Of a stretch of 64,000 bases of DNA, positions 51,664-63,649 are shown one piece after another. Source of the DNA: Numida meleagris (lineage: Eukaryota > Chordata > Aves > Galliformes > Numididae); assembly GCF_002078875.1 (NCBI RefSeq), contig NC_034414.1, positions 22,808,616-22,872,615 on the forward strand, in the 5' to 3' direction. Each line of letters starts with the position of its first letter. Position 1 is the stretch's first letter. The notes under the pieces were generated by a model. That model was given only the letters and a program-made list of their open reading frames with translations. It was not told where the DNA came from and did no database searches. A program made the position numbers and the translations under genes.

Positions 51664-53373
51664 GGGTTCTACAGGTACATAGGCAGGAGGAGACAGGTCA
51701 AGGAGAGTGTTCCCCCTCTGATAAATGATGATGGAGAAGTGGCTTCGTCAGACATGGAGAAAGCTGAGGTGCTCAATAAGTGCTTTGCTTCACTCTTCAC
51801 TGGTGGTCAGGCTCCCCATGTCTGCCAGGACCCTGAACCTTGAGGTGTGGGTGAGAGGAGTGGATTCTGTCCCACTGTAACAGTGGAACAAGTCCGAGAC
51901 CTCCTCATGAAACTGAATGTACGGAAGTCCATGGGGCCAGATGATATCCATCCTAGGGTTCTGAGGGAGATGGCTGATGTGGTCGCCGAGCCGCTCTCCA
52001 GCATATTTGAAAAATCATGGCTGTCCGGTGAAGTCCCTTGTGACTGGAGAAAGGGAAATATTACTCCCATTTTTAAGAAAGGGAGAAAGTATGACCCGGA
52101 CAACTACAGGCCTGTGAGCCTCACCTCTGTGCCTGGGAAGATCATGGAGCAGATCCTCCAAGAAGACATGCCAAGGCACATATGTGACAAGGAGGTGATC
52201 CAAGACAGCCAGCATGACTTCACCAAGGGTAGATCTTGCCTGACCAAGCTGGTGGCCTTCTATGATGGAGTGACGGCATCGGTGGATGGGAGAAGGGCAA
52301 TGGCTGTCATCTACTTGGACTTCTCCAAAGCATTTGACAGGGTACCTCACCACATCCTTCTCTCCAAATTGGAGAGGTACGGATTTAAAGGATGGACTGT
52401 TTTGTGGATTAAGAACTGGTTGGCTGGTCGCAGCCAAAGGGTTGTGATTAATGGTTCTATGTCAGGGTGGAGGCTGGTCACGAGTGGTGACCCCCAAGGC
52501 TCAGTCTTGGGACCGGTGCTTTTCAAGTCTTTATCAATGACATAGATGATGGAATCGAGTGCACCCTCAGCAAGTTTGCAGATGACACCAAGCTGAGCGG
52601 TGCAGTCAATACATTGGAAGGAAGGGAAGCCATCCAGGGGGACCTAGACAGGCTGGAGAAGTGGGCCCATGAGAACCTAATGAGGTTCAACAAGGCCAAA
52701 TGCAGAGTGCTGCACTTGGGCCAGGGCAATCCCAAGTATTTGTACAGACGGGGGGAAGAACTCCTCAAGAGCAGCCCTGCAGAGAGGGACTAGGGGGTCC
52801 TGGTGCACGAGAAGCTGGACATGAGCCAGCAGGGTGCACTGGCAGCCCGGAAGGCCAACTATGTTCTGGGCTGCATTAAAAGAGGAGTGGCCACCAGGGA
52901 GAGGGGGGTAATGGTCCCCCTCTACTCAGCTCTTTTGAGGCCCCATCTGGAGTACTGCGTCCAGGCCTGGGGGCCCCAGCACAAGAAAGACACAGAGCTC
53001 TTGGAACGAGTTCAGAGGAGGGCAACTAAGATGATCAGAGGCCTGGAGCACCTCTCCTGTGAGGAAAGGTTGAGGGAACTGGGCTTGTTTAGTTTGGAGA
53101 AGGCTCCGGGGAGACCTCATTGTGGCCTTCCAGTACTTGAAGGGAGCGTATAAACAGGAGGGGGAACAATTGTTCATGAGGGTGGATAGCAATAGGACAA
53201 GGGGGAATGGTTTTAAACTGAGACAGAGGAGATGTAGGTTAGATATTAGGAGGAAGTTTTTCACCTGGAGGGTGGTGATGCACTGGAACAGGTTGCCCAG
53301 GGAGGTTGTGGATGCCCCGTCCCTGGAGGCATTCAAGGCCAGACTGGACGTGGCTCTGGGCGGCCTGGTCTAG
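51664..53373 (+). pseudogene. CR1 ORF2 (reverse transcriptase) remnant
   Basis: Decayed polymerase gene. One frame runs 51664-52545, interrupted only by a TGA at 51841. It contains [10 protein letters not shown] from 52099, YLDFSKAFD (first catalytic Asp block) at 52312-52338 and the [13 protein letters not shown] block from 52486. In that block the usual small hydrophobic residue before PQGS is Asp. A one-base loss near 52524-52530 shifts the frame. The FADD catalytic motif follows at 52575-52586 in the next frame, which continues with a TAG at 52791 to 53153 ([41 protein letters not shown]). A 5-bp contraction at 53096-53107 shifts the frame again, and the C-terminus ([20 protein letters not shown]) runs to a TAG at 53371. 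It cannot make an active enzyme. Confidence 0.93.
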
Positions 53374-53444
53374 TGGTTGGTGACCCTGCACTCAGCAGTG
53401 GGGTTGAAACTCGCTGATCTTTGAGGTCCTTTTCAATCCAGGCC

Positions 53445-53468
53445 ATTCTATGATTCTATGATTCTATT
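53445..53468 (+). repeat. CR1 3' terminal 8-bp repeat
   Basis: Two perfect ATTCTATG units and a third, ATTCTATT, close the CR1. Such short tandem tails are the diagnostic 3' end of CR1 and are thought to be the sequence recognised by its reverse transcriptase. They fix the exact 3' boundary. Confidence 0.92.
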
Positions 53469-56400
53469 GTGTGGAACATGGCATTGTATACTTTCTTTAT
53501 CTTTTTTTTTTTATCCATGTTGCTATATAATACATAAAAGTATAAAGAGATTTGGTAGGATGCATCCAATGGACAATTACTAAAATTCCCTTCTTGCTCT
53601 AGGAGCAGTGAGTATAGCTATAGTAAAATCAAGTTAAGCTGATTAAACTACTTACCCAGCTAGAGGTCTGCCTTTAAGCCTTTGAAATGTCAGAGGAGGA
53701 AAAAGAAACAAAACAATCAAACAAAAAGCAACAAACCAAAATAAAAAAAATCAACCCTATAAATGTAGATCCACCATTGAAAAGTTTAGCAGCAGAATCC
53801 TATCCCAGGAAATAAAATGTCAGTATAGAGAGCATTGATTAGTGCTTTTCCTGGCAAAACTAGCAAACTGTGCTGATTCAGCATTGGCTTCAAATACTGC
53901 TTCTGTTTTTATATTCCTCAGAACCAGGGGCATACTGCGTGGCTATGAAGAAACTCTGTTCATGTTCAGTGAGGCTTAAAAGGAAAGGGAAAACAGTGGT
54001 AGGTCACTCTGGGATGGCTGCCTATAATCTCATATATAGAGTAGCAGTCCCTGGGACATATTGGTAAAATTTGGTGTTTTCAAACGTACACAGAAAATCT
54101 GATTCTTTTTCCATAGTGACAATGTCAGTCCAGTGCAATGCAGTTTTCTGTTTACTTTAAGCTCATGTAATTAGACAAATATATTTATTTAAAAAAAAAA
54201 GACTGATTCCAAAAGATTGTCCGCTTTTCTCTGTTTCTGAGTGAAACTGCTAGTGTGGATTATTTAGTCTATGCTTCACTACTTATATACCAAACATATA
54301 CTCTGTAGGAGTCAAAAGGTAGATTGGCCAGAACTTTGAGTACTCATTATCTGATCAGCAGTCACAAAGCCATCAGTACCTGTTTGACCTATTCCTTCCT
54401 AGTTCTTTTCTACTCATCTCTTGCTCTCTGTGTGTTCAGAGTTTTTTTTTTTTTTCCCAATGTAACCGATACTCAGACTAAATCAAAAACAGGTCAGCAG
54501 TATATCAACACATTTAAATGTAACTAACTTTGTACTGGAGTTAAATAATGTGATAACTTTCATCAGGGTGGTGGTAATATGTTCAAATGCTCTAGGTATT
54601 TCTAGATACTCCTGTGGCTTCCACCAGAGGAGCTGTGGTAGTAGTAATTTATTATGATGTCAGAAAAAGTCACACAAATTAGATGCCCATTGCAATTCGC
54701 ATGTGGTGTTCGACCGTTCTAATACACCACTGGGCTGACTGGATTGAACCTAATAATCTCTTTTTAAAACTCACAATTCTGGCACTCAGCTGAAAATGCC
54801 TTTCAGTAGACTTCTATATACCTAGCTGTCCACTTTCTCATATGACTTTCCGCCATTCACTGTCAGTCGCTGAATGAAATGTCTTTCTGAGCATCAGTGC
54901 CACGCTCTGCAATCAAAAAAACACTTTTATATCCCTTTCTGTCTTGGATTTCAAATTAATTATCTGAACTTTTTTCCTATTATCAGTGCTGTCTTAAATA
55001 CTGGATGGCAGTGGGCTTTGCTCATGCAAATCTATCATACAACATGTTTAAGAAAACAGTGCATGCTCTTTAGATCTTCTTTTCAGAGAAGTCCTCCATC
55101 TATTTTCTAAAGCATTATTTAATGAACTCCTAGATTTTGCCATTCCCGAGGAATTTTATCTTTAGGATATATAGAATTATTCTTCCTATAATAACCAGAA
55201 GTCAACCTCACTAGGTAATTTGACAAGCTCATCACTTATGTCAAAATTCAATCCAGGACTGGTCTTCATAAAATTGCTGTAGGTTCACGGCATTCTTTTT
55301 TTCCCTTGCCCCCTTCTTCTAGTGTCTGCCTTTTCTGTGATGATTCATAGTTGTATAATCTAGCTGTTATTCAGCTGGGCAACACCTGGTATTCCAGCTC
55401 ACTTCTTACAGCTCTCCACTTTGACTTTTCCACTTGCTTTAAATAAAACAGAATTTCATTTCTTTCCTAGTACTTTCACTGTGATATTAAAGAGCTTCAT
55501 GAATGGATATCTTTGTAAAGCTAGCTGATGCTTTTGTATCATTGATTTCTGTAATTTAAATTTAATAACATTTTATTTCTTTTAGCTGTCTGTGGGCAAT
55601 TTGTAAAATCATGATTTATCTTTCCTTTCTCTTTCATTTTCACAGTGTAATGAATCTACTCCAAGAAGTACTTACACTAAATTAACACACTGCCTCTTTA
55701 AACAGACAACTTTCTCTTGGAAGAAATTCTCACCTATTCTGAATGCCCATTGTCACAGAGCTCAGAATGTTAGACAAAGAGGAGCACTACTGTAGTGCTC
55801 TGTGCTTTTCATACCCCACTGGATGTCCCTTATCTCATAACTGGTCAATTTACCTACTGTATTACTATGTATTTCTTATTTTAGTTGTTATACCTCGTGC
55901 TGGATGTGACCATCTCCAAGTAATTAGTGACTACTCAATATCCAGAACATTTTATCTTTTATTACCTCTTGTTCCCCACTGCAGCTATGCCCAAATCCTT
56001 TTATAAGAAAAGATTTAAAAAAAAAAAATGCTTTCAGCTATTTGCACATCATTATTCTCATGTGATTGAAGATTGGATTTGAGCCAGGATTCCGGTAGCA
56101 AAGATCAAAAATTTTTTTCTGACGGCCAGCATGTATTCTCATCCACTCTATTACCCTCTCTAGGTACTTTAGGTTTCGGATACTGATAGTCCAGGGCTGA
56201 GTGATAGCTTTTCTAGTTTGTACTGGTGTAACATGAGGTAAAGTTTATCTTAGCTTTCTAGCACGCTCTTTTTGGTGAATTTTAGAGAAATGGGAAAAAA
56301 AGGTATACAGTGCAATTGATTTCCAGATAATAGTACCATCAGTCTTTAGCAGGTCTGTGAGCATTAGCAGATTGAAGTACTGGTTGACCATAGCCACAAA

Positions 56401-57783
56401 CTGCTCCATGCATTGTAACACTCTTAATTTTCTCCCCATTTTACACGTGCAAATTTTCTCAATTATATTGAAGTCCTAAATGATTTATCTCATAGTTGAA
56501 AAGAAAAAAATAGATGTTAGTAATGATAAGTATTTATGTATGCACTCCAACTATAGCGGAATATAGGGTATGCTGTGTTTTTATGCAAACTTCTAACTTC
56601 AGAGTTGGTGAGATCTCTGATCTTTTGCCCACTGCCCTGCTCCTCAGGCATGTTATTAATGTCCGTTGTAATTACAGATTAGAGTTGCAGCCTCTGACAC
56701 AAATTAATCATCCTTATCAACGCCTAGCATCCTGAGGTGAGTATGAAACAGCAGAACAGTGTAAAGGAATGCACATACATACTCTTCATTGCATGCTGAA
56801 TACTCAACTTACAGTAGTAATGAGTTGCTAGGACAACACTTTCCAGCAATGTCCTGGCTCTTTGTCACATGACAAAGTCATGGGCATCTAAACCTTATAC
56901 CCAGGAATGTTCATACCATGCATCAGATAACTGATTCTTTCATAAAACTGCCCTCCAGACAGAAGACTTTTCAGCTGGAGGGCCTCTTAGTGCACAAATG
57001 AGGCAAAATGTCATAATGGATGGATTAAATATGCTACTTAAGGGTATTCTACATTTTGTTCCCATTCTCTGGCAAGGTGCTTTGAAATTTCTAAAAGAGA
57101 ATTTCAGTAATTATCCATAGCACTTACTAATATGCCTCAAAAATTTTAGGACTTTCAGACATCCTCTCAAACACTGCTTTAAGATCTGAGCAGGTACTGA
57201 TTAGACCAAGGACTAAGCTTCAAGGTCAAGTCAAAATTTCCATGCACAGCCCAAGTGCTCAAGTTACTGGAAAATACTCCTTGGGTAGCATTTTCTTCAT
57301 TTCCTGAGGTCTAGCTGAACCTGTGCTTATTGACCTTCAAGGGTTACAGCAAAATCTTTCTTGCTCAGGCCTTTGCCTGAGGGGCAATTCAATGACAGAC
57401 TGAGCTGTCATTTTGGGAATTTGGCTGAAACTGTGTCAGTTTTGCTTCACGTCAGTTTAGATAACTCTAGCTTATCATGTGTCTCTACAAAAGGATAAGT
57501 ATATGATATATATTAAATGAAAAAGAAATATGTAAATAAATCCTGATAACTCTGGCAGTAAAATTACGTATGTGTCAACTGTAAAGCACTTTCATGTCAT
57601 TAAGATTGAGTGTATGCATGCTGGATTTTTTAACCCTCTACCAAAGTGTCATATAGTCACAGTCATATCATTTAGCATAGGTGCAATTTCTTTCTTTGTG
57701 AGTGGAAACAATCCTAATACAAGTAGGGGTTGCAGAACATGAGTATAATGCTTATCATGTAAAATTTCTGGTAACCCAATTTC

Positions 57784-57804
57784 TTTTTTTTTTTTTTTTT
57801 TTTT
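57784..57804 (-). repeat. T21 homopolymer
   Basis: A run of 21 T, which is A21 on the minus strand. No AATAAA lies in the 30 bases preceding it on the minus strand, so it is called a simple repeat. Confidence 0.9.
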
Positions 57805-60260
57805 AATGTATTGTTGTATTGCAATGAGATACAACAAGAATCAGGGAACTCTGGGCTCTGAGGTTAGGTTTGTCATTAAAATATTTTGCCAGTTAGAAGT
57901 AAGTTTGGGAAAAGTATGTTATTTTTCAACGTTAAATAATGCAGTGCCCATTTCCTTTAGAGGCTCTACTGCATCCATGCTTTAGATTAAAATGTGAAAC
58001 TTGGAACAAGAATTGCCTTTGTAGCAAGGTGTATCTGCTGTAAAATGCTTATTTAAGAGACAAAATGTGGTCAAATTATGGTATTTAAACTTCTTCATTT
58101 TATAGCTGTGATATTCAACATGCTTAATTCTTCTACATCTACTGCTGTTGCCCAGACCACACATTTATTCCAAAAAGAAGGCAGGACTATGACTCATTCT
58201 GACATGTCTGTTCCAGGAGTGAAATGTACTTGCAGAACCATGCTGTCACCTTCTGCTTAGATTAAAATACAGTGAAGCACTGAATTTGAGGAAAAAAAAT
58301 CTGCTATTTTTTATGAGGAGTTGAAGAACCAGTGGAGCTGAAGGAGAATAAGGCTTTTGGAATTTGGCAGATGAAACAGATGCATATAGAAGGGAACTGT
58401 GTCTGCTAGGTGGGGAACTGGTGACTCAGCATTCTCAAATGGAAATGTGATAGGGAAAAATACCCAGCTGGCAAAAGTGATGCTACATCCCAGCTATACC
58501 AGGAAAAAAGCTGAAAGTCTCTTCAGTTAGTCAGCACTGACTAGGCAAAGAAAGTTGGAAAAAGAATCCAAATGGAGTAACATAGACAAAATGTACAGTG
58601 AAGAGTCTGAGGAGAGACACTAGGAGTTTGTGGGTAGAAAGAAACGGATTTATGAGGTAAACCACCTGGGAAACGAAGAAAGGAAAGAAAACTTCTGTGA
58701 GAGCAGAACTTAGTCTCTGGATTAGGATATTGACCAGGAACATGAAGAGTGAAGGTGAGGGAAGCAGGGTACAGTTCTGTGAAATATCTGTGAAACCTCT
58801 GACAAAAAGGAATTTGAGAGCCTACAAAGAGGGGAAGAAGCTGCTGCTATTACTTGTTGTACAGGCTCAGGCTCTTGGGGTTTGTGCGGTGTCTGACATG
58901 TCTAACCCTGTGCGTGTCAGCTGATGTAATAGGCATCATTTTCTCTTTTTCTGGTTACTTTAAATATTCGGGACACAGAAGATACTACAGAATTCTTTTT
59001 TTTTCTTGTAGTTTACAATTGTAATTTAGTATACACTTCATAAGAGAAAAAAAATATGTTCTCGCTCTTACGTGGCTACCTAACCTCCTTTCCTTAAGTT
59101 CTCGGTGACAGTTAGATTACTGTATGAATTGTGTTCGCATAGTGAACAAATACCCTTTTTGTTGTTGTTGTTTTTCAGTGTGTGTTACAGGCCGTATATG
59201 CTGCATGTTTTACAAACCCCCTGCTGTGAAGCCAGTTACAAATTTGTCTTTCTTTTTCTCTTGTAATTGTTACAAACATATCTAAATGCATCATAAATGG
59301 TAATGCATTTATTTTCATACGATGAAGAGTTTCTATTATTATTTCCAGTTGACTGAGCCTATTCACAGAGATTAAGGCTAAGAGTGCCACATATTTATAG
59401 GTGTCCGCTATGATGCATCTGTACTATTTTTTAAGAGCTCTCTGCATTATATAGCCTATTATCTGTTCAAAGCATAATTCAGTTGCAACTGGAAATGCTC
59501 ATCTATTACCCAGAGCAGACCTGGAATCTCAAAGCAAACATCCAGAAAATAAGGCAAAGGATACAGCCAGTGCTCAGCTGTGAAAAGTTCAGTCCAAGTA
59601 ATTTGCCTGATACTGCTCAAGCATTCTATAGCAAAGATGGAGGAAGATCCTGATTTTCTAGGAAAGTATTCTATTAACCTAAACTGGGAACAGCTTCTTC
59701 TTCTCCTGCAATCTTACATTTTTTTAACTGATTTTTTTTCTAATCCATGTTTTTTCTTTCTTGTGCTCCTCCTCTCCACTGAGTATGTTTGTTTTTCAGG
59801 GAGGGGCTCTCTTTTCAGTATTTGTCACATTTAGCAAAATGTGACTTTCACTACAGTGGAGTCTGAGCAAAATAGGAGACTGAAATACTTGAAATAAAAA
59901 TGAATTACAGTACTAAATTATTGGAGAAAAAGTGCAAGAGATTACAAATATAACTAAGTGCATTATAAGTATTGCCCATAATTCCAAAGTAAAAGGAAAC
60001 GCTGTTAGGTGAGAGAGACACCAAAACAATGAGCTGTCATTTACGTCAATGACTTGTCAGTTCAATTCTCATTAACTCTGCAGAGATGCCATGAGGGAGT
60101 TTTATGCCTCCAGAGAACAGCAGAGGTATGTAAATATTTGATGTTACATCCTCAGATAAATGCCTATTAGTTCTCCATCCATGTAACTAATATTTAAAAA
60201 ACACAAGAAAGAGAAAAGGACAGTTTAAGGAGGTTGGAAAAATTATCTGATGGACTACTA

Positions 60261-60333
60261 CCCATTTTCTTTTTCTGTCTTCGTCCTCTCCCACTCTTTT
60301 TTCTTTCCTTCCTCCTTTTCCTTACTACCTTTC
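60261..60333 (+). repeat. Polypyrimidine tract
   Basis: 73 bases with only six purines, mixed C and T (CTTTTTCT, CTCTCCC, TTCCTTCCTCC). Such tracts can form triplex or other unusual structures and can serve as splicing polypyrimidine tracts. No acceptor-plus-exon is evident after it. Confidence 0.7.
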
Positions 60334-63300
60334 AAAGACTTGCTCAAGATTGAAATGCAAAAGGTGTAAGAACTCTGTGTTGAGGCAGTCATGCTCAAAA
60401 TCTCATTTCATGAGCAAAGAGAACCATGTGCACTATTACACATATTATTTAAATAAAGATGTGTATATAAAATAATAATATAGACACAAGTGTATTGTGT
60501 ATATGTTACACAATAAATTATTGACTTTATAAAGCTAAAAAATTATTCTTAATATAAAGGAAATCTTGTCCATCCAATCACAGAATAACTATTAGTACAT
60601 TATTACAGGGGAAAAAAAATGCTGAACAATATAGTTGAGATTCTTACAAACATATTTATTATTTTCTGCCCCTTTTTCCTGGCGTTATACTCACCCTTCC
60701 TCTGCTCCTTTGAGTCCTAACATCAGTTGTTTACTTCAGGTCTGTAATGGATAATGCAGTGAGTTTGCAGTACGTGGAGGTCTTTACTGGGAAGCAGATG
60801 ATGTTCATGCTTATGGTTTCTTCTTACTCTCTCCAGGATTCGTTAGGGGTGATTTTTGGTTGCTAGCACATTTTTATGCTTTTGATCTTTCTTTATTCGT
60901 GTGCAGCTCCACAATATGTGTTAACTTAGTATGGACGCTACAATTTGTGTTTTAAATATTTCTTCACTCTCTCTGCTAGCCCTAACACCAATTTTGTCCA
61001 TCTCCAGGTATACTTTTCTTTAAGTGACCACTGGTGAGTTGTTTATAGCTGTATGGCATTGCTGTTATAGCTAAATCAAGTAAACAAAGCCTGATAAGTT
61101 GTAGTCCTGCAGACTTGCAAGCAAAGCCTGTGGTCTTCTAACACCCGTAGCCTGTTAGCAATGGCTATATCATAACACAGGGCTGTAGGGTAATGTTACA
61201 TTTCTGATGTTGATATTACTGGACAATACCAGTCAGGTAATTATCCCTGACCAAAGGTGAAGCTAATATGTACATTACAAGTAGTGTCCTGGAGGGCTGA
61301 GATTAACCAGTATCACTTCATTTTTACAAGTAAAATATTGGTGATACAGGTTTCCATATCCTTAGTTTAGAATGCTTTCAACAGAGTAACAAGGATTACA
61401 CATTAAGGAAAGAGTCATTGTCCATCTGCCTTGGCTAAGAGCCAATACCAGATGCCTCAGAGAGAAGCATAAGAAATTCCAAGGTGGGCAATTACAGAAT
61501 AACTTGCCCATATGCAAGATTTTTTTCTTAATTCTCAGCAGTTAAAAATGTGCTTGTTTCCTGACACATGAAGGTTTACAAACCTTTTAAGCTTTTTTTC
61601 CTCTTGTTGCTATTTTTTTCTTGATACCTGATATTACTGTGGATGCCTTCATTATTCATATAAATGTGAAGTCCTTCTTAGAGTCCTGAGTGTTTGATAT
61701 CAGAGATTTCTCTTGGCTGTGAGTTCTACAGCGTAACTGTGCAGTGTGACTAAAAAGTAAAATCTTCTATTAGGTTCATTTTAGTTTGTCCTTGATGCAT
61801 TTCAATTTCATTGAATGTCCCATTGCTCTTGTTTCATTAGTATTCCTCAGTCACTCACATAAATTTTTGAAAAACACATAAGAAAGCTTACAGCCAGTAG
61901 TTAAGTACCAACCTGAGCATTTCTTTTTTCTCCAGCAGTGGAAGTCTCTGGTTTCTCAGTACTTTATTGATCTTCATTATTCTTCTGTCTCATGTATTGC
62001 TGCCCAGTAAAAACAATGCTGTTCTCTAGGAGAAATTTTCCAATTAAACGGGGATTTGGAAGCTCTTTCTCATCTACTGGGGAGTTAGTGTGGATGCTGC
62101 TGCATTGTGGATTATTTTCTTCTCCTACTACATGGAAACTTAATGATCTAGCAGCAGACAGCCCCCCTGCTCAAGTTGTTGCTAAAATTCAAGGAATCAT
62201 TTTCCCTTATTTCAAAGGGTTTTTTTCCTTTTACTTTTACATATTTTGAAGCAATGCAGCTCTCTAAGCTGTTTGTGACTGTCTGCTCCTGGAACCCCTC
62301 TCAGTTAAAGACAGTGACTCCATAAGTCTCTGTCTTCAGTCATTTGCTTGGATATACTATGTTTGCTGACTAGTGAGGAAAATTGCTTTAAGGGAATTTT
62401 GAGTAGACTGCAAGAGTGACATACCTGAAAATACTTGAGAATTGCTTATATGAGATTTGCCTTATTTGTAGGCTGAGGGCATCCTATTCATTGAGTTATA
62501 TTAATTTGTTAGGACTGAACTACTGTACTGCTGTTGATTTGCAGTTTTGTTATAGCTAAGGTTGTAGAAAATATACATTTGTTCAGTGCTTTACTGTTAA
62601 GTGTTCTGGTGCTGAGCTAAGGGATACTAATGGCTCAGAGAGCTTGGAGTGCTTCTCTGCATAGATCTGCTTCTGGTAGTGATCTAGATTTTCACCTCCA
62701 TCCATCAGATAGCTTATGTTTGCCTCAGTGGGACAGATTTCCTGTCAGATCCATCATTCAGATGTTGGATCATCACCACATAAATCACCTGAGTAAATCA
62801 GATCAAACCAGAATCAAATCCAGTGTGGCCATTAATGGCAGATATCATAAAATGCATAATATATCAAAGTCGAAAGAATATAGCGCATCTATTTACTAAA
62901 TGTAATAAATCAAAAGAGATAAAAGAATAAATCATGCACCTCTGATATCTTTAACGGAGCAAAGGTGATTCAAATAGAAGACAGCAGGCATAGGAGAGCT
63001 CCCCTGCTTTGCCCTGGTGATCCCTAACTGCCACACAAACAACTTCTGGCTGCATCATAAAGTTACAGCAGCCTCAGCATCCTCCAGTCATGGCTCCTGA
63101 GCTCTGAGCTCAGCTCCAGCTACTGAGTATTTGTTTCTCTTGAACTGCCTCATTTCCTACTGGCAGGATTAAGTACATGACAGCATGCATTTACAGCACA
63201 ATGTGTGCACCTACAGCTGTGCTTGCCCAGCTGAGGCTCCCACCACTCTGGAGGTACTTAATCTGTTCATTGCTAAAAACACTCCAACTGTACTTTGTCT

Positions 63301-63619
63301 TATTTGAAAGACTCTAGTTAATTTAGAGTTTGAGGCAGAAAGTAAATGGTAGGCAATACTTAGAGGTTTGGGTTTTTTTGCTTGTATAAATATGGTTTGA
63401 AATAAATGAACTTCTGGAAGCAGACCATTGTGTTTTGGAGAATAAGGGAAATATAGCCGAACTCTGACCTGTCACAAGTAGAATGAGACACAGATTCAGT
63501 TTGTTCTGCATTTTGTTTTGGAACAAAGGTATTCTGGAATCCAATACGTAAGAACTGGAGAGTTGGTGCTGTGGCAACAAGTAATCGTGGGGTGGTTGTC
63601 AGGATGTAAGAAAAGGGGC

Positions 63620-63649
63620 TATAAAAGGACTGCTAGTTAGTTCTACTCC
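63620..63649 (+). promoter_or_regulatory. Candidate core promoter (TATA box + initiator)
   Basis: TATAAAAG at 63620-63627 in a GGGGC..AAGG context, with CTACTCC at 63643-63649, which fits the initiator consensus YYANWYY (A at 63645). The spacing from the TATA T to that A is 25 bases, slightly short of the usual 28-33. Downstream, AGG|GTAAGT at 63760-63765 is a strong splice donor, so a first exon of about 115 bases is conceivable. An AATAAA at 63944 would alternatively allow a short unspliced transcript. The site could equally be a degraded retroviral LTR promoter or chance. No downstream exon can be seen because the window ends. Confidence 0.25.

Larger units (their letters stand above)
51660..53468 (+). 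mobile_element. CR1 LINE, longest and best preserved copy
   Basis: A 5'-truncated CR1 of about 1.8 kb on the plus strand. It begins within ORF2, upstream of the reverse transcriptase, with coding homology from about 51664 (GFYRYIGRR). It covers the RT domain, the polymerase C-terminus and the 3' UTR, and ends with three 8-bp tail units. Base composition is clearly richer in G+C than the surroundings. The endonuclease, ORF1 and 5' UTR are absent. Few indels and an intact tail suggest this is the youngest copy in the window. No classical target-site duplication is evident, as is usual for CR1. Confidence 0.95.

Noticed and set aside
52015..52437. 140-codon minus-strand frame
   Set aside because: It is the antisense shadow of the CR1 reverse transcriptase, whose plus-strand translation has the conserved motifs.
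57784..57804. T21 (and the A19/T17 runs elsewhere) as poly(A) tails of retroposed transcripts
   Set aside because: None has AATAAA or a variant in the 30 bases upstream on the relevant strand. They are simple homopolymers.
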